This document shows, piece after piece, positions 1-6,104 of a DNA stretch of 7,274 nt (position 1 is its first letter; each line of letters starts with the position of its first letter). The notes under the pieces were generated by a model. The model did no database searches, was not told where the DNA came from, and saw nothing but the letters and a program-made list of their open reading frames with translations. The position numbers and the translations under genes were made by a program. This DNA is from Bacteroidia bacterium (lineage in GTDB: Bacteria; Bacteroidota; Bacteroidia; Cytophagales; Cyclobacteriaceae). The DNA lies in the NCBI GenBank assembly GCA_025356795.1, contig JANXRR010000616.1, positions 1-7,274 of the forward strand. The letters are read 5' to 3'.

Positions 1-128
1 CGTACACTTACTTTTTTCAAGCCCATGAAACCAACTTAAGGGCACGAGTAAATTTCAAAAGTAGCAATTCACTTCAGATTGATAATCTATCACTCTATGA
101 AGTCGTTGAAATACATGTTAATGAATAA
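1..128 (+). CDS. 3' end of a gene; C-terminus resembles a carbohydrate-binding beta-sandwich
   Basis: Reading from base 3, this frame is open for 41 codons and ends at TAA 126-128. The other two plus frames stop within about 40 bases. The peptide alternates hydrophobic and polar residues and contains R-A-R-V-N-F followed by L-Q-I-D-N-L-S-L-Y-E-V. That I-D-N-(V/L)-S-L-x-E-V ending is typical of the last strands of CBM4/9-like and related jelly-roll carbohydrate-binding domains, where the preceding strand often reads R-(L/V)-x-F. The likely product is therefore the end of an exported, multidomain glycan-binding or glycan-degrading protein, but the family call rests on a short tail. About 12 residues after the motif end the protein, and no type IX secretion C-terminal domain is visible. 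It converges on the GT4 gene that ends at 148. The rest of the gene lies outside the window. Confidence 0.55.
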   Translation, partial: YTYFFQAHETNLRARVNFKSSNSLQIDNLSLYEVVEIHVNE

Positions 129-160
129 TGGGCTAACTATATAGAATCTACATAGCCATT
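127..160. terminator. weak bulged hairpin between convergent gene ends
   Basis: AATGGGCTA (127-135) pairs with TAGCCATT (153-160) as an eight-pair stem with one bulged G. It lies across the stop of the left-edge gene and the last codons of the GT4 gene. A T-rich stretch (159-162, then ATTTTAAAA further on) follows on the plus strand. It could end transcription of the plus-strand gene. The stem is short and bulged, and CCCATT at 170-175 could compete for the left arm, so this is a weak call. Confidence 0.25.
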
Positions 161-1353
161 TTAAATTGCCCCATTTTAAAACTTAGTTCATTTTCAATGA
201 CTTTATTATAGATGCCCACTAGCTGAGTATAATTTTTTGATGGCGTGTAAAGCTCTAAATAACTCCTTCTTGCGTTATAAGAAAGTTCCCTAGCTATTTC
301 TCTATCTTCATTTATTCTACAGATTTTAGAAATTAAATCATTTTCATTGCCAGGTTCAAAAAGATATCCATTTATTTTATCTTGAATAATTTCTTTCATA
401 CCACCTAAACTCGAAGCAATAACGGGTGTAGAGGTTGAAAATGCCTCAAGGATAGTAACTGGAAAACCTTCATACCAGATGGATGGGAAAATTAAGGCTT
501 TACAACTTTTAAGATAACTTATAACTCTATTCTTTGGTTGCAGCCCCAAGTAAGAAACGTTTGAATTTTTAATGATACTATTCTCCACAATTTTTCGCAA
601 GGGGCCATCGCCAATAATAACAAGCTTGAAATTTAATAGATCCGCTGCTTTTAATAATGTCTCAATTCCTTTTTCATAAGTAAGCCTTCCTACAAATAAA
701 AAAAAATCTTCTCTTATAATATTTCCCTCACCATGATCTTTTACAAAATTAGATTTCACAACCATTTTATTGTGAGGTATCGAGATGGCTGCATTATCGA
801 ACTTCTCTTTTGCGAATTGTGTAAGCATAATGTAGCAATCAATTTTATTGCGCCACGTTCCAATATAATGATGAAAGGCAGTCATTACAGCTACTATAGC
901 AGTCTCTATTCTTGAGTTTCGATACACCCCTTTCCAAATTGCATCGAAAGGAAATACATTGCCAATGCTGCTATCATAAATTCGCCCATTATAAAAAAGT
1001 GTGGCACTCGGACAAATGAGGCGATAGTTATGCAATGTTAGTATTACAGGAACACCTAGCTTTTTTGCCATTATAAAAACTGAGGGCGATACAAGGGGAA
1101 GAAAATTATGGATATGTATTACATCAGGATTAAAATTTGAAACTCTTATTTTTAGTGCGTGTGCACTTGTTGGGTTATAAACCGTTCTAAAGCCAGAAAG
1201 ACATTTGTCCAAGAAAGTCCTAATACTTGAATTCTTATAAAGCATGTGCTCTACTTTATGACCATAGCTGGTAAGTAAATCACTTTCTGCCCTAAAAACA
1301 GAATCTTCGCCACCAGCCTGCCTATATTGATTGTGAATCAAGAGGATTTTCAT
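148..1353 (-). CDS. GT4-family glycosyltransferase (GT-B fold)
   Basis: A 401-residue protein, probably a retaining glycosyltransferase moving a sugar from a nucleotide donor to a lipid-linked glycan on the cytoplasmic face of the inner membrane. It starts M-K-I-L-L-I-H-N, the first Rossmann strand, followed by the GT4 acceptor-side glycine loop (A-G-G-E-D, residues 13-17). I-H-I-H-N-F (79-84) and L-T-L-H-N-Y-R (105-111) are typical N-domain motifs. The C-domain opens with F-L-F-V-G-R-L-x-x-E-K-G (218-229), then V-I-I-G-D-G-P-L (245-252). The donor-site E-x7-E motif is E295-G-F-P-V-T-I-L-E303, followed by the usual P-V-I-A-S and N-G-Y-L-F. Length is normal. The ATG at 1351-1353 fits the start of the fold; no Shine-Dalgarno is seen. 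It faces away from the lipoprotein gene and is separated by it from the other glycosyltransferases, so it probably has its own promoter. Donor and acceptor cannot be read from sequence. A run of nine T (coding strand; 698-706) encodes the F-F-L stretch. Confidence 0.93.
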   Translation of the reverse strand: MKILLIHNQYRQAGGEDSVFRAESDLLTSYGHKVEHMLYKNSSIRTFLDKCLSGFRTVYNPTSAHALKIRVSNFNPDVIHIHNFLPLVSPSVFIMAKKLGVPVILTLHNYRLICPSATLFYNGRIYDSSIGNVFPFDAIWKGVYRNSRIETAIVAVMTAFHHYIGTWRNKIDCYIMLTQFAKEKFDNAAISIPHNKMVVKSNFVKDHGEGNIIREDFFLFVGRLTYEKGIETLLKAADLLNFKLVIIGDGPLRKIVENSIIKNSNVSYLGLQPKNRVISYLKSCKALIFPSIWYEGFPVTILEAFSTSTPVIASSLGGMKEIIQDKINGYLFEPGNENDLISKICRINEDREIARELSYNARRSYLELYTPSKNYTQLVGIYNKVIENELSFKMGQFKMAM

Positions 1354-1413
1354 AAACTTCGTATTGACTAGCTTTTTATCAATTATAAAGTTCTATATCA
1401 CCTCTTTTATAAA

Positions 1414-1431
1414 TAATGATTTTCATCATTA
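1414..1431. repeat. inverted repeat TAATGAT-TTTC-ATCATTA
   Basis: A perfect 7-bp stem with a 4-base loop, 61 bp upstream of the leftward GT4 start. It could be an operator or a leader hairpin in that gene's transcript. The stem holds a single G-C pair, so it would be weak as an RNA structure. Confidence 0.3.
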
Positions 1432-1505
1432 CTTTTAAAAACACTAATCGTTAAAATTTGCTAGTTCATCGAGAAAAATATTCGCTAGCTCCACTATATT
1501 TTTAT

Positions 1506-1611
1506 TTAAGTAGTATTACTCGAGTTAAAGCCTGTGATTTGTGTAAGTTTTAAAAGGAAGAGTGTAAGTAGCGTTGGGTATAGAAACTACTAAAAATTAA
1601 GTAGAGTTACT
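1506..1611. repeat. two direct copies of TTAAGTA-N4-TACT, 91 bp apart
   Basis: The copies are at 1506-1520 (spacer GTAT) and 1597-1611 (spacer GAGT). All 11 fixed bases are identical, and each copy contains the dyad AGTA-N4-TACT. A repeated dyad in a divergent promoter region is what a dimeric regulator's sites would look like. The motif was chosen after inspection in AT-rich DNA, so this is suggestive only. Confidence 0.25.
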
Positions 1612-1692
1612 TTCCAATAGCTCAAATAAATTTCTAAAAATATGTCATCCTTAAAAAAAAGTCTCTCGATAAGACTAGCACGAAGTGTTTTC

Positions 1693-1706
1693 AAATTTTA
1701 AAATTT
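1693..1706. repeat. 14-bp perfect palindrome in the lipoprotein leader
   Basis: AAATTTTAAAATTT is self-complementary and ends 13 bases before the ATG at 1720. It contains no G or C, so it may simply be the A/T-rich translation-initiation region usual in Bacteroidota rather than a protein-binding site. Confidence 0.25.
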
Positions 1707-1719
1707 AAACAATCAACTA

Positions 1720-1782
1720 ATGAAAAAGTTATTTTTAATTCTTAGCTCTGCTTTACTTCTTTTACAATGCGGCAAAGAGGAT
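1720..1782 (+). other. lipoprotein signal peptide with surface-export-like signal (C-G-K-E-D)
   Basis: Lys2-Lys3, a hydrophobic core (residues 4-15) and Cys17 make a type II signal peptide. After the cysteine come G18-K19-E20-D21. In Capnocytophaga and other Bacteroidota a lysine followed by two acidic residues shortly after the lipidated cysteine directs lipoproteins to the outside of the outer membrane, and K-E-D sits in that register (+3 to +5). The residue before the cysteine is Gln rather than the usual Gly, Ala or Ser, so the lipobox is imperfect. It is the only cysteine near the N-terminus. Confidence 0.7.
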
Positions 1783-4053
1783 CTTGTAAATCCGATTGCA
1801 AATCAACAGGTAGAATCCAATCAAATCAATTCACAAAGTAGAATTGCATTTGCAAATTCTGTTTATGTAAGTGCTAATGGAAGTGATTCAGGTAATGGAA
1901 GTTCTGCTGATCCATGGAAAACCTTGAAGTATGCGGTTACAAAAGTTCCTGCAAATCAAGATTATGGAATTATACTCTCTGCTGGAATATTTGTTGAGAA
2001 TGGACTTATAGAGGTTCCCTTAGGTGTAAGTATTATGGGGGCAGGAATTGACCTAACTATTCTCAAAGCTGCCAGTTCCTTTTATTATAAACCAACAGTG
2101 CCCACTTATTCAACTGAAAAATTTTTAATCAGTCTTAATGAAAATAATCAGCTTAACGGCAATCAGACGTTGAGTGGATTTACAATTGATGGAGACTCCA
2201 AAAAGCTTCACGGAGGTATCTATGTTCGCCATCGTAATAATGTAACAATTGACGGAGTAAAAATTCAGAATACAAACTTCACCGGAATTTGGCTTTGGGA
2301 CTTAAAGGATTCTAAACTTTTGAACACTGAAATTATTAATAGCTCGTGGGGAAGTGCCTCGTACTGTTCTGGTGCATTGAACCTGGGCAATTTAGAGCGT
2401 GTTGAAATTTCCAAATTAACTATCAATGAAAATACGGGCTATGGAATAAAGGCGATTGGACCCAGTGGCAGCAACAATATTATGGAATTAAAAATGCATG
2501 ACAGCCACATTTCAGTTAATCCGAGCGGATTATGGAATAGTGGAAGTGCTCCAAACATTGCCGTTGAACTTTGGCAAGTTAATTTGGTGGGCAACGAAAT
2601 TTATAATACTTACATGGATAATACGCTTTCGCTTGTCAATAGCAATGCATCACCTTCAACCGGTGTTCAAACTATTCGAGTTCATGACAATACATTTGAT
2701 ATGGAAACGAGGGCAAAAGGTACTGGTTACGCAATAGAATTAACTATTCATGATGCTGAAGTTGATCATAACTATTTTAATAAAGGCACCTATGGCATCG
2801 CCAATTGGTCTAACCCTATGAAAAATTGGAATATCCATCACAATACATTTTATGCTCTTCAAGGAACATATCCTGGTGAGATAGTTAGGTCGCAATGGAG
2901 TGGTTTGCATAACGTAAAGTTGCACAACAACACGATCGAATTTGCTGGCGATAAGACTATGAATGTAATAGGCATGTATGGCGGTATAAGCGACAATGTA
3001 GATATTAAGAATAATCTGATACTAGATAATAATACGGCCTATAGCTACTATCCTAATTCATTAATTCATTTAGAAAATGGGGCAACTGTAAATAGTTTAA
3101 CAGTAAAAAACAATTCCTTATCGGTCTTACCTGTTGGCACGGTTGCCGGAATTTATGCCAATAACTTAACATCTGACCCACAAATAAATAAGATGGGATC
3201 CAGACCAGATCCATACTATTTGCCTAAAGCGGGAAGTCCTTTAATTAATTCAGGGCTAGATGTAGGTTATGCATTCATCGGCTCATCAACTGATATAGGT
3301 GCTTACGAATATGGTCTTGCCGTTATCAATGCATCACCACCTCAAGTAAGCATCACGAGCCCTAGTAATGGCAGCTCATTCGCCACCGGATCGACAATAA
3401 CAATTTCAACTAATACAAACGCAAGTGGTGGCACAATTTCAAAAGTAGAATTTTATGCAGGGGCAATTTTTTTGGGTCAAGTTCTTACAAGTCCGTATGA
3501 TTTTACCTGGACAAATGTAATCGCTGGAAATTATTCACTTACGGCTAAAGTGACTACGAATCAGGGAGCAAGTACAAGTTCTTTACCAATCCCTATATCA
3601 GTGGGTGCTAGTACTACTTTTATTCAACTGGGCTTCGATTCATCTCAGGCTATATTAACAGGAAAGGCTTCTACCGGTGCAGACTCACAGGCACAGAATG
3701 GCAACTATTTTTATATTCCTACAGGAAGCGGTAAAAATTATTATTTACCTCCACCAGCAGCGGCCATTTTCAATTTTCAAATCTCAAAATCTGATACTTA
3801 CAATGTGTGGGTAAAAGTAAAATCAGCAACGGAATCCAATCAATCTTATAACATATATAATGGAAGGGGAAAATGGTTTACATGGTCAGCGGGAGTTCAT
3901 ACTTCTTGGACATGGGTAAAAATGAAAGAAAACGGAAGTGATGCTTTATTTTCTTTTAGTCAAGGATCAAATCAGATTCAATTCGGTTGGCTAGACGAAA
4001 ATGTTCAAGTAGATCAGATCCTAATTACCAATGATTTAGCAAAAGTACTTTAA
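1720..4053 (+). CDS. putative surface lipoprotein: right-handed beta-helix, Ig-like and C-terminal carbohydrate-binding domains
   Basis: A 777-residue exported protein, probably acting on or binding an extracellular polysaccharide; activity unknown. Residues 1-16 are a signal peptide ending at Cys17 (L-L-L-Q-C). A polar linker (18-46) leads to a DUF1565-like opening, V-Y-V-S-A-N-G-S-D (48-56) and W-K-T-L-K-Y-A-V (66-73). Residues about 150-480 form a parallel beta-helix of roughly 11 rungs, several with an aligned x-H/N-N-x-(F/I/L) turn (N324, N351, N375, N404, N432, N465). S-T-D-I-G-A-Y-E-Y-G (523-532) is the usual C-terminal end of such helices. Residues 540-627 resemble a bacterial Ig-like domain (P-P-x-V-S-I-T-S-P; K-V-E-F-Y-A-G; Y-D-F-T-W). 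Residues 633-772 resemble CBM6/35-like domains ending V-D-Q-I-L-I-T-N-D. Beta-helices of this kind include polysaccharide lyases, epimerases, hydrolases and pure binding proteins, and I cannot name catalytic residues. The ATG at 1720 is chosen because the signal peptide begins there. It is flanked by minus-strand glycan-synthesis genes. Confidence 0.88.
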   Translation: MKKLFLILSSALLLLQCGKEDLVNPIANQQVESNQINSQSRIAFANSVYVSANGSDSGNGSSADPWKTLKYAVTKVPANQDYGIILSAGIFVENGLIEVPLGVSIMGAGIDLTILKAASSFYYKPTVPTYSTEKFLISLNENNQLNGNQTLSGFTIDGDSKKLHGGIYVRHRNNVTIDGVKIQNTNFTGIWLWDLKDSKLLNTEIINSSWGSASYCSGALNLGNLERVEISKLTINENTGYGIKAIGPSGSNNIMELKMHDSHISVNPSGLWNSGSAPNIAVELWQVNLVGNEIYNTYMDNTLSLVNSNASPSTGVQTIRVHDNTFDMETRAKGTGYAIELTIHDAEVDHNYFNKGTYGIANWSNPMKNWNIHHNTFYALQGTYPGEIVRSQWSGLHNVKLHNNTIEFAGDKTMNVIGMYGGISDNVDIKNNLILDNNTAYSYYPNSLIHLENGATVNSLTVKNNSLSVLPVGTVAGIYANNLTSDPQINKMGSRPDPYYLPKAGSPLINSGLDVGYAFIGSSTDIGAYEYGLAVINASPPQVSITSPSNGSSFATGSTITISTNTNASGGTISKVEFYAGAIFLGQVLTSPYDFTWTNVIAGNYSLTAKVTTNQGASTSSLPIPISVGASTTFIQLGFDSSQAILTGKASTGADSQAQNGNYFYIPTGSGKNYYLPPPAAAIFNFQISKSDTYNVWVKVKSATESNQSYNIYNGRGKWFTWSAGVHTSWTWVKMKENGSDALFSFSQGSNQIQFGWLDENVQVDQILITNDLAKVL

Positions 4054-4066
4054 AAAAAATAATTTA

Positions 4067-4120
4067 ATAAATCATCAACTATTGCGTGCTTTCGCATTCA
4101 AATAATAGTTGATGATTTAT
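4067..4120. terminator. bidirectional intrinsic terminator, 17-bp perfect stem
   Basis: The left arm (4067-4083, ATAAATCATCAACTATT) is exactly complementary to the right arm (4104-4120), around a 20-base loop. A small nested stem TGCG/CGCA (4083-4086 with 4093-4096) could form in competition with the innermost pair. On the plus strand a T-rich tract follows (4122-4144). On the minus strand the run of eight A at 4052-4059 becomes a U-tract. It lies in the 92-bp gap between the lipoprotein gene (stop 4051-4053) and the leftward operon (last gene stops at 4146), so it can end transcription from both sides. Confidence 0.85.
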
Positions 4121-4145
4121 CATTTAATTGGTTTATTTCTTTTCT

Positions 4146-5237
4146 TTAAAGTAGGCTTTTATACAAGTTATACGTTTTCCTTACGGTCTCTTGCCAAGAA
4201 AAATGTTGCGATCTTAATAATCCCTTTCGAGCGAGCTCTGCACGCATGATTGGTTCTGCTACTAATCTTTCAGCTACAGAAAAAATGGATTCAGCACAAT
4301 AAGGATCGAAGTAAAGTGCTGCATCACCAGCTATCTCGGGAAATGAGCTTGTCTCACTTGCACCAATTGGGCAGCCGCAGCCCATGGCTTCTAGTAGTGG
4401 AATACCGAAGCCTTCATATTGAGATGGAAAAAAAAATGCTAAGGCATTTGAATAATATACTTGTAGATTAGTATCCGTTCCGGTATAAAATTTTACTTTA
4501 GCTTCAATATGTAAGTCTTTCAATAGCTTGTATTCATCTTTCTTAAAAGTATCGCCACCAACACAGTATAAATATAAATTTGAATTATCAACAAGTAGCG
4601 AAGCAATAGCTTTAACAAAAAATGTAAAATTTTTATAATGATTTCTTCCGCCAACGTACAAGATATAGTTCTCATTATTTGATGAATTCATTAAATCATT
4701 TGTGTTACTTGTGAAGTCAGACGCCAAATAAATAACATCAATTCGGTTCTCAGGTATAGAGTAATATTCTATTAAATCATTTTTAGAGTTCTGAGAAATT
4801 GCAATAATTTTATCAGCGCGACCAAGAACTTTCTTTTTATCTGCAAGAGTTTTACGATCATACCTTTTAAATTTTTCGTGAATTAAATCATGAAAAGTAA
4901 TTACAATAGGCTGTTTAATTTTACTTGTAACATAGTAGGGATCGTAATAAGTAGGGTGGAAAATATCAAAATCATTTAGCTTATAATCAATCTTACTTTT
5001 TACTGAATTGATCAACTGCATTACTTCTATCTTTTTCTGAAATTTAAGGTTTTTGAAAAAAGGCCAAGAAGAGATTACACCATTTCCTTTGATGTATTCA
5101 TTATTAGAGAATAGAAGGGAACTTGAAAGATCAGCATCCGGAATATTTTGAAAGTGCAAGGCCAGCTCAAAATAATAGCGCGATATTCCACCATATTCTT
5201 GAATTGTAAATGCTTGATGGTCATAAAGAATTTTCAT
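4146..5237 (-). CDS. GT4-family glycosyltransferase (GT-B fold), last gene of the leftward operon
   Basis: A 363-residue glycosyltransferase, probably cytoplasmic or membrane-associated and adding a sugar to the lipid-linked repeat unit. The N-domain has M-K-I-L-Y-D-H-Q, then Y-G-G-I-S-R-Y (15-21), a signature of one mannosyltransferase-like GT4 branch. H-P-T-Y-Y (94-98), T-F-H-D-L-I-H-E (114-121) and A-I-S-Q-N-S-K-N-D (146-154) follow. The C-domain has Y-V-G-G-R (194-198) and the donor-site E-x7-E motif E275-G-F-G-I-P-L-L-E283, then P-E-I-A-G-D-A-A-L-Y-F-D-P. F-S-W-Q-E-T (346-351) is the usual C-terminal helix start. The frame is open upstream to an ATG at 5315, but the 26 extra residues lie inside the preceding gene and lack the fold. 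The ATG at 5235-5237 overlaps that gene's TGA as ATGA, which favours coupled translation. A nine-T run (4428-4436) encodes F-F-F just before the E-x7-E motif. Specificity is unknown. Confidence 0.93.
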   Translation of the reverse strand: MKILYDHQAFTIQEYGGISRYYFELALHFQNIPDADLSSSLLFSNNEYIKGNGVISSWPFFKNLKFQKKIEVMQLINSVKSKIDYKLNDFDIFHPTYYDPYYVTSKIKQPIVITFHDLIHEKFKRYDRKTLADKKKVLGRADKIIAISQNSKNDLIEYYSIPENRIDVIYLASDFTSNTNDLMNSSNNENYILYVGGRNHYKNFTFFVKAIASLLVDNSNLYLYCVGGDTFKKDEYKLLKDLHIEAKVKFYTGTDTNLQVYYSNALAFFFPSQYEGFGIPLLEAMGCGCPIGASETSSFPEIAGDAALYFDPYCAESIFSVAERLVAEPIMRAELARKGLLRSQHFSWQETVRKTYNLYKSLL

Positions 5238-6079
5238 GATTTTTTTAACCAAAAGCCACCTATCCTTCGAAAGTATCCCATTAATAAAGCAAGTAGTATA
5301 TCTTGAGGAGGGCAATTACGCCATGCATAAACAGTAAAATTGCGTAAGTTACCACCGCCCTTTATGCTAAATAAATGGCTTAAATAATTTTTAATTGTTT
5401 TATTCTTTCTAATCTTATGATCTCCTCCTTCTTCAGGATAAGTATAAAGTCTTGCCTCATAGTTGCAATAAATTTTAAAGCCTTTTTTTCTTGCAAGTTG
5501 TGTGAAATCATAATCGGCTAAATAATGTGGGAGTTGCTTCTGCTCAAAAAGGCCTATCGATTCAAAAACCAAACGTGGAATAAAAAGTCCTCTTGCAGGA
5601 AATAACGATACCTCATGAAGTCCCCTTTGCTCTTCTCTTTTTAAACTATTCAAAAGGTACTTTGATGTACTAGATCGCCAGTTAAAAATCTCTCCACCGT
5701 AGTATGGCTTTTTTGTAATCATATCTATGTCTAAAGCTCCCAAAAGAGCTCGAGGGTTTTTAGTGGCACTAAAAACCATTTTTTCTATAAAATCCGGAGA
5801 GGCAACCGTATCGTTATTAAGCGTAAGAATATAATCTGCCCCAATTTGAAGAGCGAATTTAATACCCATATTAATGGATGCGGTCCAGTATAAGCTTCCA
5901 TTGCCTTGCAATACTATTACTTGAGGAAATTGACGATTAAGTGTTTTTTTTGTCCCGTCTGTAGATCCATCATCAACAACTATTATATGATCAGTAGACA
6001 CAATTTGATTTTGTAAAGAAATCAAACACTTGATAGTGTATTTTATTCTGTTGTGAACTGGTATGACAATACAAATCAT
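5234..6079 (-). CDS. GT2-family glycosyltransferase (GT-A fold), rhamnosyltransferase-like
   Basis: A 281-residue probable inverting glycosyltransferase acting on the cytoplasmic face of the inner membrane. It opens with M-I-C-I-V-I-P-V-H-N-R, followed by V-V-D-D-G-S-T-D-G-T (34-43), the nucleotide-binding strand and loop. N-G-S-L-Y-W-T-A-S-I-N-M-G (60-72) and L-N-N-D-T (87-91, the D-x-D-equivalent metal site) follow. The acceptor-side block has R-G-L-F-I-P-R-x-V-F-E-S-I-G-L-F (163-178) and then A-D-Y-D-F (188-192), holding the likely catalytic base. These features match the rhamnosyltransferase-like branch of GT2, but the sugar cannot be fixed from sequence. The C-terminal tail (about 230-281) is basic with a hydrophobic stretch I-L-L-A-L-L-M-G-Y-F (261-270), probably for membrane association. 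The ATG at 6077-6079 starts exactly at the first strand. It lies 25 bp after the polymerase gene, with an A-rich leader, and its TGA overlaps the next gene's ATG. Confidence 0.93.
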   Translation of the reverse strand: MICIVIPVHNRIKYTIKCLISLQNQIVSTDHIIVVDDGSTDGTKKTLNRQFPQVIVLQGNGSLYWTASINMGIKFALQIGADYILTLNNDTVASPDFIEKMVFSATKNPRALLGALDIDMITKKPYYGGEIFNWRSSTSKYLLNSLKREEQRGLHEVSLFPARGLFIPRLVFESIGLFEQKQLPHYLADYDFTQLARKKGFKIYCNYEARLYTYPEEGGDHKIRKNKTIKNYLSHLFSIKGGGNLRNFTVYAWRNCPPQDILLALLMGYFRRIGGFWLKKS

Positions 6080-6104
6080 TTCTTTTTCAATAACTACTGT
6101 TTAA

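Larger units (their letters stand above)
1354..1719. promoter_or_regulatory. 366-bp divergent intergenic region, presumed promoters for both flanking genes
   Basis: The gap lies between the starts of the leftward GT4 gene and the rightward lipoprotein gene, so promoters for both should be here. I found no convincing Bacteroidota pair (TTTG near -33 with TAnnTTTG near -7). Partial -7-like matches are TAAGTTTT at 1544-1551 and TATATTTT at 1495-1502 (plus), and TATAATTG at 1387-1380 (minus). None has a well-placed -33 element. Other structure: a 7-bp hairpin TAATGAT/ATCATTA (1414-1431), two copies of TTAAGTA-N4-TACT (1506-1520, 1597-1611), a small hairpin AGTCT/AGACT (1660-1676), and a 14-bp palindrome just before the lipoprotein ATG. 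No small coding gene is evident. The region is very AT-rich, so short symmetric motifs can arise by chance. Confidence 0.5.

Noticed and set aside
733..915. Plus-strand 60-codon open frame inside the first GT4
   Set aside because: It lies wholly antisense to a well-supported glycosyltransferase, and its product shows no recognisable fold.
1538..1576. TTTG (1538-1541) with TAGCGTTG (1569-1576) as a Bacteroidota promoter for the lipoprotein gene
   Set aside because: The gap between the elements is 27 bases, longer than the roughly 19-21 expected, and the -7 element has a mismatch.
2498..2737. Plus-strand 79-codon open frame inside the lipoprotein gene
   Set aside because: It is an alternative frame of the beta-helix coding region; the main frame has clear repeats and domains throughout.
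2740..2925. Minus-strand 61-codon open frame inside the lipoprotein gene
   Set aside because: Antisense shadow of the beta-helix region with no family features.
3619..4053. Type IX secretion C-terminal sorting domain on the lipoprotein
   Set aside because: The C-terminus fits a carbohydrate-binding-like domain, and the protein already has a lipid anchor; the usual sorting-domain motifs and basic last residues are absent.
4250..4471. Plus-strand 73-codon open frame inside the second GT4
   Set aside because: It is antisense to the conserved E-x7-E region of the glycosyltransferase, and its composition looks like a shadow.
5238..5315. 26-residue N-terminal extension of the second GT4
   Set aside because: It overlaps the GT2 coding end, and the conserved fold begins at the ATG at 5237.
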